Positions 53,673-62,417 of a stretch of DNA of 64,000 bases are shown piece by piece. The notes under the pieces are model-generated. The model was given only the letters and a program-made list of their open reading frames with translations. It had not been told where the DNA came from and made no database searches. This stretch comes from Hahella chejuensis KCTC 2396 (GTDB lineage Bacteria > Pseudomonadota > Gammaproteobacteria > Pseudomonadales > Oleiphilaceae): positions 5,726,581-5,790,580 of the forward strand of contig NC_007645.1 of the NCBI RefSeq assembly GCF_000012985.1, given 5' to 3'. A program made the translations under genes and the position numbers. The stretch's first letter is position 1. Every line of letters begins with the position of its first letter.

Positions 53673-54916
53673 TACGCCAACCTCAGCGCAAAGTAGTCGC
53701 GCACGCCCGTGCGAAACACATCCTGGACCACCAGATGCTCGAGGCCGTCGGCAACGACAGTGCTTTCCACCGCGTTGGCGAACCCCGGCACAAAATACAC
53801 GCCGTCCAGTTCGCCGTAGGTATTGGCGGGATCATTGAGCACAATCGGCATGAGCGGATAATGGCCTTCCGTGTCGCGGGTGATCACGCTGTTATTCCAG
53901 GGCCAGCTTTCTGGCTGGAGCCATTCACCGTCGATGAAGCGGAATTTGAAGTTCGCGCGATTGCCTTTGTAGGGTAAAACCAGCGAACCATCCGAATAGC
54001 GGGTCAATGCATCGGTGGGAGTCATACCGGCGGCCAGCAAGGGATAAGGAAACTGTCCTGGTGTGGCGTAAGGGAGAAACTTGCCCAGGTAAAACGTCAT
54101 GTACGACGTATCCACTTTCACCACACAGACAATGCGTTGGCCGTTGGCCACGAACCAGTACGGCATCGCCGCATTCCACACAGGAAACCCCATCATGGGC
54201 GATGCGCCTGGCTGCTTGCTGAAGCCATTCGCTTCGACAAACCCTGAAAAGCCCGCCAGGCGCCAGTTGAAGATATCGGTGGTGGGCGACGCATAGGTTT
54301 CTATTCCCACAAAAACGGCGTCGTTACCGGACAGTCCTGGCCCCTGCAGAATCAACTGCGCGGGGACGCCATGGCTGATGCGGGAGGTCTCCAGCGTTTC
54401 CAACAGATCAAAATCCCGCAGCCCGCTGTAACCCCAGTCGCCGTTATTGGCGTGAATCAGAATGCGCCAGTGGGTTTTCGCGCCGATGCTTGGCGTACTG
54501 ACGCTGTATTCCCGAAACTGCGCATTACTCCAACTCTGGTCATTCCAGGTTTCCTGAGCGGTCCACACCTCGCCATCGTCCGACCCTTCCAAGGTGAAGG
54601 ATTTGGGGGAGCGCGAGGCTTTGCCCGCTCCCCTCAGGGTAAATGCCCGCACTTCCAGAGGGCGCACCAGTTCCAGCCCCAGATGAGACGGCGCCGCCTG
54701 ACTTTGCGCGGTTAACCATTCGCTGGCGCTGTCCGCGTCAAAGCCTCTGAAGGCCTCATAACCGCCCAGTTCGCTGCTGCAAAAAATGCGCTTATACCCA
54801 ATCCAACGCAGCGCCCGCCAACGCTGCTCAACAGGCGTCATCGTTTGCGTCACGAATTGGTATAAGCGCATCAGCAAGTCGACGTAATCGCCCGCCGTGC
54901 CGGATTCGTAGGCCAT
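53672..54916 (-). CDS. Phage tail-associated protein with discoidin-like domain
   Basis: This 414-residue protein has the MAYE start block, then residues about 60-190 resembling an F5/8 type C (discoidin) carbohydrate-binding fold: LVRPLEVRAFTLRGAG, SFTLEGSDDGEVWTAQETWN, THWRILIHANNGD and LRDFDLLE. A C-terminal region is shared in style with its neighbour. A carbohydrate-binding role at the tail, for host attachment, is the natural inference. Confidence 0.65.
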   Translation of the reverse strand: MAYESGTAGDYVDLLMRLYQFVTQTMTPVEQRWRALRWIGYKRIFCSSELGGYEAFRGFDADSASEWLTAQSQAAPSHLGLELVRPLEVRAFTLRGAGKASRSPKSFTLEGSDDGEVWTAQETWNDQSWSNAQFREYSVSTPSIGAKTHWRILIHANNGDWGYSGLRDFDLLETLETSRISHGVPAQLILQGPGLSGNDAVFVGIETYASPTTDIFNWRLAGFSGFVEANGFSKQPGASPMMGFPVWNAAMPYWFVANGQRIVCVVKVDTSYMTFYLGKFLPYATPGQFPYPLLAAGMTPTDALTRYSDGSLVLPYKGNRANFKFRFIDGEWLQPESWPWNNSVITRDTEGHYPLMPIVLNDPANTYGELDGVYFVPGFANAVESTVVADGLEHLVVQDVFRTGVRDYFALRLA

Positions 54917-54925
54917 AAAAAAGTC

Positions 54926-57900
54926 TCAGCTTAATAATTGCCGCACCGCGCCCGCGTTGCGTTGCAGAATGTTCAGGATGGTTTTCTCCCCGGAGGAGGA
55001 TGTGAGGTAGTCGGCCGCCATCGCCGGATCGACGACATTCACGATGCGGACGGCGGAGCCGCCATTCGCGCCAGGCGCCCCTGCCGCTGCGCTCGCCGAC
55101 GGACGCGGGCCAGTGGGAACCAAACCGCCGCTGGCGAAGCCCAAGGCGCCGCCTTGCAGGCGAGGACCGGCGGACAGGCCGTTGATAGAGTGCAATAAGC
55201 CCACGCCGACACGGCGTACGGCGGCGGCATTGACGACGAACTCCCCGGCGGACAACCGCGCGGGAATGGAATCGCTGGTGGACGTTCCAGGTCCGCTGAC
55301 ATAGCCGCCTTGGGCAAAGCCTTTGAACAAGGAAGACAATATGGCGCCGGGACCGCTGGCGGAGCCGACGGAGCCAAACAGACCGCCAAACAACGACTCA
55401 GCGAGCTTTTGCGAGGCCATGCGTTGAATCGTCCCCAGTACGGAACGGCCAAAATCCGCAAACGCGGCGCTGGCGCTCTTGGCCCCAGCGCCCACCGACT
55501 CGAACAGATTCGCCATCCCGTCGCGCAGTGAGCCGTCAAAGGACACCGCCACCTCATCCACGACCTGATTAACCCGGGTGATTTCGTTTTTCCAAGCCTG
55601 CACCCGCGCCAACGCGTCCGGCCCGATCGCGGAAGCCGCCGCCTCTAACTTGGGCAACATGGATGTAAGCTCATCGCCTGTCGCCTGGTGTAGCGCCAGT
55701 AGTTCCCGTTGAGCCTGCGCCTCCCCCAATTGTCCCGCTTGCCGCTGCAACTGAATGGCTTGCTCTGCGGCATTCATGTTCGTCAGGGTTTGATGAAAGC
55801 GCTGCTCCCAGGCCGCCAAATCCGCCTCCGCCGCCTGCACGTCGATGAGTCGGTTCACCAGGGCGGCGCCTTCCTGATCGCCTTCCGCCTGCAGTCTCGC
55901 CACCAGGGACTGATATCGCTGGGCCACTTGCGCGCGTCTGTCCGCGCTATCGGCGACGCCCGTTAATTCCCTTAACTCGGCTTTGACGCGCGCAAGCTCG
56001 TCGCCGAGCTCTTTCTCCGCCTGCGCCGCCCGACGCGCATTGGCGACTTCCGCCTCCGTCCGCTGTCGGTTGAGCAGGGTCAGCTCCGCTTCCAGTTTCA
56101 CCAGATCCGCTTGCTCCTTGGCGCGCCCAGCAACGTCCTGGTTCGTCTTTAGCAATGCCTTCTGACGCTGTATCGCCGTGCGCACCCGCTCGATGTTCGC
56201 GTCGATGTCGCGCTGTGCGAGTCGCGTTTTTTCGGCGTAGTACTCCCGCAATGACAGCTGACGTTCCGCCAAAGCGCGATCCAATTCGGCGTTTTCCCGC
56301 GCCAACGAATCTTTGAGCAGGCGCAGTTCCGCGTCGGCGCGCGCCTGGTCCAGGGTCAGTCGTGCGCCTTCTGCGCCCGGCGCCGCGCCTGCCGGTTGGT
56401 TGCGTCCAAATACGCCCGGTTCATGGGTTTCTGGTTTGATGCGTGACGCGATCGCCCGCGCCGCCTCGCCGACATAGTCCCGGGAGAAGGACTTGCGTAG
56501 CTCCCGAGAAACTTGCCGCCCGTAGACGCCCACCTCCCCAAGTTGACGCGTCATGGTCGTCTTTAGAGACTGCATGGAGAAGTCGCCCTTGAAAGCCGCG
56601 TTCACATCGCGTCCCAGCGCCCTCGCCATTTCTCCGATATTAGAGAAGGCGCGCCGAAACCTTGTGACCAGAAAAGCCGCTGTGATTCCCGCCACGCGTC
56701 CGACCGCCGTAAAGGTTCCAAGCACCAGATTGATTCCGCTACGGACCGACGCGCCAAGTTCCCGCAGTTCCCTGATCGCTGCCTCACGCACTCGCCGCCA
56801 GCCGACTTCGCCTGCGCCCATGAACTGCCCCAGCGCCTCGATGGCGGCGCCGATTTTCTCGGTGACAAGGTCCCAGGTCGCCGCCGCAATCTGCTTGAGT
56901 GTGGCGGTCTTTCCGCCGAATTGAACGGTGGCGTCACGGGCGGAGTACAGCATGCCCGCCACCACGCCCAAGGCCGTCACTAAGGCGCCGACGGGGCCGC
57001 CTAACAAGGCCAGCGCGCCGCGCAGTACTGTCAAACCCCGTCCCCAAAGCGTGGCGGAGGCGGCCGCCTGAGCAAAGGCGGAAGACGCCGCCATCGCCTG
57101 GGTGCGGGTTTTCGCCACATCCGCGACTAAGGCCCCAGTCGCCACGCCTTGCGCACGGGCCTGGGCCAACGCCGCCAATGCGCTTTGATGCCGGGCCGCC
57201 GCCTCCGCCGACAGTATTTTCAGACTGGCCAGTCGCGCCGCATTTTCCGCCCGGGTGGCGGCAAGACTCGCCGTCAAAGAGGCGATCATGCGTCCCATGG
57301 CGGCCACCAGCGCCACGCCAGCCAGATCGATCAACACCTCCAAATGCTGCGCCAGAAACTGCAGACTCTGAGCCAGTGCGGCGGTCACGCCGCTATGGGA
57401 GTCCCGCTCGCCAAACGCGCGTAGAAAGGCGTTTTTCAGGCGCACCAACGCGCCCGACACGGTATCCGGTAAGCTCGCCATTTCCAGCGTCAGGCGCGTC
57501 TTCTCATTTTTTAGCGCATCCATGACCGCCTTGGCGGTGATCTTGCCTTCCTGCGCCAGAGCACGCAGCGCACCCATGGGAACGCCCATGCCATCCGCAA
57601 TCGCCTGCGCCAATCGCGGCGTCTGTTCCACGACCGCGTTAAACTCCTCGCCGCGCAGCTGCCCTGACGCAAACGCCTGACCCAACTGCAGCAGCGCCCC
57701 CGCGGCGGCTTCGCTGGAGGCGCCGGATAAGGCGACCGCCTGACTGATGGTCTCCGTCACCGCCAAGGCTTCGCTTTGCTCCCTCCCCAGAGCGCGGACT
57801 GAGGGCGCCAGTCGCGCATACAGCGTGACCGTCTCCGCCAACGGCGCGCGGTTGCGTTGAGAGATCGCGTAGAGTTCGGCGTCGGCGCGATTGAACTCTT

Positions 57901-58135
57901 CCTGCGAGGTGACGGCGAGCTTGAGTCGCGCCTGCAGGTTCTTATATTGGTCGGCCGTCTCCGTCAGCTCGCGCACGCCCAGTCCAAGCCCGATCAATCC
58001 GCCCAGTCGGGACAGCAGATCCCCTAGCTGGTTGGCGTGTTCACGAAGGTGCGAGAGGCTGCCGTTGACGGAGGTGAATGCGCGCCGGGTATCATCGACG
58101 GCGGAGATAAGGATTTGAGCCCGTGGTGAAGCCAT
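54926..58135 (-). CDS. Tail tape measure protein
   Basis: This 1069-residue protein, the longest of the prophage, sets tail length. The N-terminal region has the tape-measure signature (ELTETADQYKNLQARLKLAV, ALLQLGQAFASGQLRGEEFNAVVEQTPRL). Membrane-like stretches lie near 255-280 and 365-400. Long helical coiled-coil segments follow at 590-760. The C-terminal part is of the lambda H/phage-tail type (FADFGRSVLGTIQRMASQKL, LSAGEFVVNAAAVRRVG). The frame is intact. Confidence 0.93.
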   Translation of the reverse strand: MASPRAQILISAVDDTRRAFTSVNGSLSHLREHANQLGDLLSRLGGLIGLGLGVRELTETADQYKNLQARLKLAVTSQEEFNRADAELYAISQRNRAPLAETVTLYARLAPSVRALGREQSEALAVTETISQAVALSGASSEAAAGALLQLGQAFASGQLRGEEFNAVVEQTPRLAQAIADGMGVPMGALRALAQEGKITAKAVMDALKNEKTRLTLEMASLPDTVSGALVRLKNAFLRAFGERDSHSGVTAALAQSLQFLAQHLEVLIDLAGVALVAAMGRMIASLTASLAATRAENAARLASLKILSAEAAARHQSALAALAQARAQGVATGALVADVAKTRTQAMAASSAFAQAAASATLWGRGLTVLRGALALLGGPVGALVTALGVVAGMLYSARDATVQFGGKTATLKQIAAATWDLVTEKIGAAIEALGQFMGAGEVGWRRVREAAIRELRELGASVRSGINLVLGTFTAVGRVAGITAAFLVTRFRRAFSNIGEMARALGRDVNAAFKGDFSMQSLKTTMTRQLGEVGVYGRQVSRELRKSFSRDYVGEAARAIASRIKPETHEPGVFGRNQPAGAAPGAEGARLTLDQARADAELRLLKDSLARENAELDRALAERQLSLREYYAEKTRLAQRDIDANIERVRTAIQRQKALLKTNQDVAGRAKEQADLVKLEAELTLLNRQRTEAEVANARRAAQAEKELGDELARVKAELRELTGVADSADRRAQVAQRYQSLVARLQAEGDQEGAALVNRLIDVQAAEADLAAWEQRFHQTLTNMNAAEQAIQLQRQAGQLGEAQAQRELLALHQATGDELTSMLPKLEAAASAIGPDALARVQAWKNEITRVNQVVDEVAVSFDGSLRDGMANLFESVGAGAKSASAAFADFGRSVLGTIQRMASQKLAESLFGGLFGSVGSASGPGAILSSLFKGFAQGGYVSGPGTSTSDSIPARLSAGEFVVNAAAVRRVGVGLLHSINGLSAGPRLQGGALGFASGGLVPTGPRPSASAAAGAPGANGGSAVRIVNVVDPAMAADYLTSSSGEKTILNILQRNAGAVRQLLS

Positions 58136-58137
58136 GG

Positions 58138-58785
58138 TCAGAGTCGTTTAAGGATGACGCGCAGCGACGCGGTCAATCGGGGCAGTTCCGCGCGCACTGA
58201 CTGCTGCAGGTCGAAGCGCTTTTTCAAGGTGACTTTGGAGACCAGCACGGCGATAGGAATGGCTTCGCCGCGGGTCAGTCGACGAACGCCTCGTCGCTCA
58301 CGCTCGGCGCGGCGAAATCGAGACAAAACCCGCGACGACTCTGGCGTGCTGTGCGCCATCAGAATCAGTTTGCCGTGGCGCTTAACGAAGGCGGTGAGAT
58401 TCGCCCGTCGTAAGTCGTCAACCAGGCGCGCGAAGGCCTTGCGTCCGATTCGTTGATGCGCAGGCAACAAAGGGATCAACATGCGTCCCCGTATCACCTT
58501 GCCGCGCTCATGAACGCCCAACCAGGGAATCTTGGACCCCACCCACAAGGCGGGTAATTGGTTTGACTTGGCGTCATACACTTTGGCGCGCACGGAACGC
58601 AGCAGCGCCGGCGACGTGCGTGAGAAACCGCGACGCATGTCATCACGCACCCGCGTCACCATGTCCCGGCCGGAAGCGCGCATGACTTTGCCCACCGCCG
58701 AATGCACCGCCTGACGCTTTTCTTTGCGCCAGGCGTTAAATCTCCGCCGATCCAACAGGCCATCCGCGACCAGATCAATCCGCAA
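58138..58785 (-). CDS. DUF6441-like phage tail protein
   Basis: This 215-residue, very basic protein (many Arg/Lys) has AVHSAVGKVMRASGRDMVTRVRDDMRRGFSR and an SKIPWLGVHERGKVIRGR-type block. This resembles the minor tail (Z/gp10-like) proteins encoded next to tape-measure genes. It is two bases from the tape-measure start and overlaps the small chaperone gene by 11 bases. Confidence 0.7.
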   Translation of the reverse strand: MRIDLVADGLLDRRRFNAWRKEKRQAVHSAVGKVMRASGRDMVTRVRDDMRRGFSRTSPALLRSVRAKVYDAKSNQLPALWVGSKIPWLGVHERGKVIRGRMLIPLLPAHQRIGRKAFARLVDDLRRANLTAFVKRHGKLILMAHSTPESSRVLSRFRRAERERRGVRRLTRGEAIPIAVLVSKVTLKKRFDLQQSVRAELPRLTASLRVILKRL

Positions 58786-58966
58786 AGCGTAACGCCTCTC
58801 GCAAACGACTCACATCCTCAGGGCCGCCCTGGGCCGCGATATTCAACATCGTCAACTGCGCCAGCATCCGTTCGTTTTCATAACGCTGGTCCGCAATAAG
58901 AAAAGTCTGGATTTGGGCGGGGGTGTACGTGAGCAGATCCGGGTAGCGGTGGCCTGCGCGAATCAA
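58775..58966 (-). CDS. Small tail assembly protein
   Basis: This 63-residue protein contains YPDLLTYTPAQIQTFLIADQRYENERMLAQLTMLNIA, with the YTPAQI start typical of the short second tail chaperone of siphophages. It overlaps the preceding gene by ATGA and the next by 11 bases, so the set is coupled. There is no frameshift fusion as in lambda G/GT. Confidence 0.7.
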   Translation of the reverse strand: MIRAGHRYPDLLTYTPAQIQTFLIADQRYENERMLAQLTMLNIAAQGGPEDVSRLREALRFAD

Positions 58967-59352
58967 ACGGGCGATGGCGTCGCTCCAGGTAATCGGGCGG
59001 CCAGTCGTTGCGCCAGCTGGTCGAATCCCGGAGCCACCCTTTGCATGAAAAAATCGGCGTTCGCCTCGAACAACGCGGTCGCTAATTTCAATGCGTCATC
59101 CAGCGCCAACGCTTCCACCCAGGGTAACGGTTGCCGGCTCGCTATCGCCAACGCCGTCAGAAGCGAGTCGGCGTGGTCGCAGAATAACGCCAACCAGTCC
59201 GGCTCGCCGCCCAATTGGGCGATAAAAGGCCGCACGGCCCGAATCAACGCGGGCAGTTCGCCCAAGGTTAATGGCGAAAGCGTGAGCGTAACTTCCGCAA
59301 TATCCAGGGTATGTGCGGGCGGCGCCAGCACGTCCCATTCCGATGTGTCCAC
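58963..59352 (-). CDS. Tail assembly chaperone
   Basis: This 129-residue acidic protein has VTLTLSPLTLGELPALIRAVRPFIAQLG at its start, the form seen in tail assembly chaperones encoded between tube and tape-measure genes. Such proteins coat the tape measure before tube polymerisation. Confidence 0.7.
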   Translation of the reverse strand: MDTSEWDVLAPPAHTLDIAEVTLTLSPLTLGELPALIRAVRPFIAQLGGEPDWLALFCDHADSLLTALAIASRQPLPWVEALALDDALKLATALFEANADFFMQRVAPGFDQLAQRLAARLPGATPSPV

Positions 59353-59360
59353 GCGTCCTC

Positions 59361-60113
59361 CTACAACAACACGATGCGGCCGAACTGACCCAGGTCGCCC
59401 TGCGCCGATTTCAGCGTGTCCGCCAAGACCTGGCCGGACAATTCGAATTTCATCAGCTCGTCGGTAATGATCGACAACTCTTTGGCGGGATTGATCGCCA
59501 CCCGGTACAGATCGATGACGACCTCGCGGTTGCCGTCGGCGGTGTTCAGTCCCTCAAAGCGAATCCAGCGCTCGGGCAGCGGCTGGGTGAACATGGCGGT
59601 GCTCTGCGCCGTTCCGTAGCTGTAATCCACCTTGAAGGGCTCGACAAAGGGGCCATTCTCGGATTTATCGAGCACTGTCAAAGAACCATGCTTGGCGTTC
59701 ACGCGGTACTGCGCCTGGGCCAGGGTTTTCGCTGGCGAACCGGAGTCTTTGATCATGACCTCGGACAGATTCTGCTTCGCCAGCAGGTATAGCTCGCCCG
59801 GATTCAGCGGATTCGGCAGCGTCTCCGCGGTCACTGTGCCGGCGGTTTGTTCGGTGGAGACGCCATAGAGTCCTAACGCCAGGTTGGACGGAATCAACTC
59901 CTCCAAGGTGCAGGAAAATTCGCCTTTCTTGGTTTTGATCAACTGCAGATCCGTCAAGCGTTGTCCGCTGACGGACTCCTGGTGCTCAAGGGTTTCCACC
60001 GACAGCGACACTTTCAACTCAGGAACGTTGCCCACGTAACTGAGTCCCAAGGGATGGCCGAGGGGATCGCGCGCGCCGATATAGACGCGCCCCTGGCCGG
60101 AGAAATACGACAT
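59361..60113 (-). CDS. Major tail tube protein
   Basis: This 250-residue protein starts MSYFSGQGRVYIGARDPLGH and continues VPELKVSLSVETLEHQESVSGQRLTDL, the pattern of tube proteins in long-tailed phages. The position between the tail terminator and tape-measure chaperones agrees. It would polymerise into the tail tube. Confidence 0.85.
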   Translation of the reverse strand: MSYFSGQGRVYIGARDPLGHPLGLSYVGNVPELKVSLSVETLEHQESVSGQRLTDLQLIKTKKGEFSCTLEELIPSNLALGLYGVSTEQTAGTVTAETLPNPLNPGELYLLAKQNLSEVMIKDSGSPAKTLAQAQYRVNAKHGSLTVLDKSENGPFVEPFKVDYSYGTAQSTAMFTQPLPERWIRFEGLNTADGNREVVIDLYRVAINPAKELSIITDELMKFELSGQVLADTLKSAQGDLGQFGRIVLL

Positions 60114-60115
60114 GT

Positions 60116-60295
60116 TCAGTTTCCTTTTTGGTGGGGAGTGCGATCTTTGGCCTGGGCCGTTTTCGTCGATGTGATGGCTTCAGCCACGCCAAGCTCGATC
60201 AGCCAACGGGCGGCGGCCGCATCGACCTCAATACAGTCGCCGGGACCATAGGCGACGCCGGCATGGATGTGAGGACATAAGAGCTTTAACGTCAC
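60116..60295 (-). CDS. Small phage protein, DUF7210-like
   Basis: This 59-residue protein begins at GTG and reads MTLKLLCPHIHAGVAYGPGD, then AAARWLIELGVAEA, a pattern common in short proteins encoded between tail completion and tube genes. The GTG overlaps the TGA of the upstream gene (GTGA). The role is unknown. Confidence 0.75.
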   Translation of the reverse strand: MTLKLLCPHIHAGVAYGPGDCIEVDAAAARWLIELGVAEAITSTKTAQAKDRTPHQKGN

Positions 60296-60726
60296 AATAC
60301 GCTTCCGTCTCGGGTTAAATCATGGATGTGTGTGCGATATCGCACTTCATAACGCAATGGCAGTGCGACGGCGCCGGCATCGGCGTCTTCCGCGTCCCAT
60401 TCCGCGTCGATTTCCAGTAATGCGTAAGCCAGTCCGCCCATATTGGCGTCGCGCATCAGCGCCGTATGGGCCGCGACCGCGAGTCGGTCCGCTTGTTCAA
60501 ACGCATCCCGACCACGGGTGATCGCCACCAGACGAATATTCAGTGCGCGTTCAACCCGGTCATTCACGCGGGCGAGGACGACGTCCGACTCCGTCATCAA
60601 TAACAGGGCCGGACTTGCTTCCCGATTGATCGGGGCCGTGGGATAACGCCAGACCGGGACCGGAGCCAGCGCCTTCTTGAGCGTGTCCAGGCAAGTGCGT
60701 TGAATGCGTTCACGAATGGAATTCAC
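60292..60726 (-). CDS. Tail terminator/completion protein
   Basis: This 144-residue protein contains RTCLDTLKKALAPVPVWRYP, VNDRVERALNIRLVAITRG and LEIDAEWDAEDADAGAVALPLRYEVRYRT, as in gpU-like tail completion proteins. The order head-tail joining, terminator, tube supports it. It overlaps both neighbours by 4 bases. Confidence 0.75.
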   Translation of the reverse strand: MNSIRERIQRTCLDTLKKALAPVPVWRYPTAPINREASPALLLMTESDVVLARVNDRVERALNIRLVAITRGRDAFEQADRLAVAAHTALMRDANMGGLAYALLEIDAEWDAEDADAGAVALPLRYEVRYRTHIHDLTRDGSVL

Positions 60727-61022
60727 CTGAGCGGCTCCAACCGGGTCAGATCCGCCCGTCGTTCTGCGCCATCGCCCACGGCCCGGATATCGCGAACCTG
60801 ATAGCGAACGCCGGCGATGTAAATCTCGTCATCCACCGCCAAGGTGGGAAGCGCTGACGCCGGATAGCGAATCGCGTAGTCAGCAGACAGCGCCAAGCCG
60901 TCAAGCACAGGTTCGTCCGGCGCGCGGAATTCCACCGACGCCGAGCCCCCGTCAGTCTCTGCGCGAACTAACAATCCTGCTCGATCAGCGGCGTCATATA
61001 ACGCCTCCAGGCGCGCGATCAT
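60723..61022 (-). CDS. Head-tail joining protein (gpFII-like)
   Basis: The ATG at 61022 overlaps the capsid gene stop by ATGA, giving 99 residues; a longer frame would run into the capsid gene. The sequence SADYAIRYPASALPTLAVDDEIYIAGVRYQVRDIRAV is of the small beta-barrel head-tail connector type. It closes the head and receives the tail. Confidence 0.75.
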   Translation of the reverse strand: MIARLEALYDAADRAGLLVRAETDGGSASVEFRAPDEPVLDGLALSADYAIRYPASALPTLAVDDEIYIAGVRYQVRDIRAVGDGAERRADLTRLEPLR

Positions 61023-62020
61023 GCGGCCAGGCGCACCAGCACACCCGGGCGTCGACACATCGGCAGCGGATTGGACTGGGTATGCAAATCCGTGCCGCGG
61101 CCAAACTTGCGCGGTTCCTGTTTCGCATACAGCGGCTTACCGATGGTATTGACCGTTTCATTGAAGTCCGCTGGCGCGCAATGTGTGGCGAAGGTGTCGA
61201 TCGTGCCTACGGGAAACGCATGCGCTTCGCCGGGCGCGATAAAGCGACGTGCGACGCCATCGATATCGTTGGCCTGGCCGCGATACTCTTCGAAGACGAT
61301 GCCGCCGAAGGTGAATCCGGAGCGCACATCGTTAATCAATATCGCGCCGTCCTGCCAACGCTCGTAGGCTTTCTCCACTTTGGCGTGGCCCGTCAGCGCC
61401 GCGAAAAACTCCGGCGAACACAGGCAATGCACCCCGGTCATGAACTCGCCGCGAAGGTTGTCCTCGATGTGCGCCAACACTTTGATGCAGCGATCCTTAA
61501 CCGCCGTAGCGGCATTGCCCAGGTTAAAAGGAATGGTGGTCGGGGCGATGTCGAACTCGTCGTACAGGTCGTACAGCACCGATCCATCGGCGTCCAGAAT
61601 GACGCCTTTCAAGGCGCCCATACGCAGATGCTCCAGCGTGATGGCGTGCTTGTTGCGCATGGTTTGCAGGTTGCGCGCCATGATGCCTGCGATCGTCTCC
61701 ATGTCGGTTTCAGATCCGAAGGCGCGCACGCCTTGCACCTCATCCGGCAGCACCACATCGTCATGGGGAATGTGCGGTATCACGAAAGAACGCAGCGAGC
61801 GCTTGCCGCGACGTCCCACCGTGCCGGGCGAGCCCGGCGGCAGGGTTGGCAGCAGATTCAGCACGCCATTCATTTCTTCCACGATGATCTGGCGCGTGCG
61901 AACCGGCTGCATCGGCATGAGCTTCATCGATTCCAGGCGCCCATATCGGTTGGGCAGAATATTGATGGCCGCCGTCAACGCGGCCATGGAAAAGGCGGGG
62001 GTATCAAAGGGATTCAGCAT
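61019..62020 (-). CDS. Major capsid protein, lambda gpE family
   Basis: This 333-residue protein has the family pattern FSMAALTAAINILPNRYGRLE, RTRQIIVEEMNGVLNLLPTL, KHAITLEHLRMGALKGVILDADGSVLYDLYDEF and EAHAFPVGTIDTFATHCAPADF. It forms the icosahedral shell with the decoration protein encoded just upstream. Length and frame are normal. Confidence 0.93.
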   Translation of the reverse strand: MLNPFDTPAFSMAALTAAINILPNRYGRLESMKLMPMQPVRTRQIIVEEMNGVLNLLPTLPPGSPGTVGRRGKRSLRSFVIPHIPHDDVVLPDEVQGVRAFGSETDMETIAGIMARNLQTMRNKHAITLEHLRMGALKGVILDADGSVLYDLYDEFDIAPTTIPFNLGNAATAVKDRCIKVLAHIEDNLRGEFMTGVHCLCSPEFFAALTGHAKVEKAYERWQDGAILINDVRSGFTFGGIVFEEYRGQANDIDGVARRFIAPGEAHAFPVGTIDTFATHCAPADFNETVNTIGKPLYAKQEPRKFGRGTDLHTQSNPLPMCRRPGVLVRLAA

Positions 62021-62042
62021 GAACTCTTTCTCAGGAGGGACG

Positions 62043-62414
62043 TCAGGCGCTCGCGCGCACCAGCAGGCCGCGCGCTTTCAGTTGCGCCATTGCAGCGGCT
62101 TTTTGTTCGGGGGTAATGTCGGAAGGCCAGATCAGCGCATCGCTTGCGACCACCGCGTGACGGGCGATAAAAAGCGCGTCATGTCGCTCCGCGCTGGTGG
62201 CGTCGATGCTCACGGCCAGAACGCCGACGGCCGTATCGCCGCCCTCGGCGGCTGGCGTCAGCGCTTTCAGTCGTCCCTCCGCATCCAGGGAAACAACGGC
62301 TCCCAGCGCCAGCTTTTGTCCGACCGCTACGCTGGCCACATCGCGGGAATAGAGATTAGGGGCTTCGAACTTGAGCAGATCCCCTAGATTGTTGGCTTCG
62401 TGAATGGCGGGCAT
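62043..62414 (-). CDS. Head decoration protein (gpD-like)
   Basis: This 123-residue protein contains YSRDVASVAVGQKLALGAVVSLDAEGRLKAL and AARHAVV-type beta segments typical of phage head decoration trimers. The position between protease and capsid genes matches lambda-type head operons. Confidence 0.85.
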   Translation of the reverse strand: MPAIHEANNLGDLLKFEAPNLYSRDVASVAVGQKLALGAVVSLDAEGRLKALTPAAEGGDTAVGVLAVSIDATSAERHDALFIARHAVVASDALIWPSDITPEQKAAAMAQLKARGLLVRASA

Positions 62415-62417
62415 TGA

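Noticed and set aside
61082-62387. Two plus-strand frames of about 335-344 codons opposite the capsid and decoration genes
   Set aside because: They are antisense to clear phage structural genes in GC-rich sequence and have no recognisable content.
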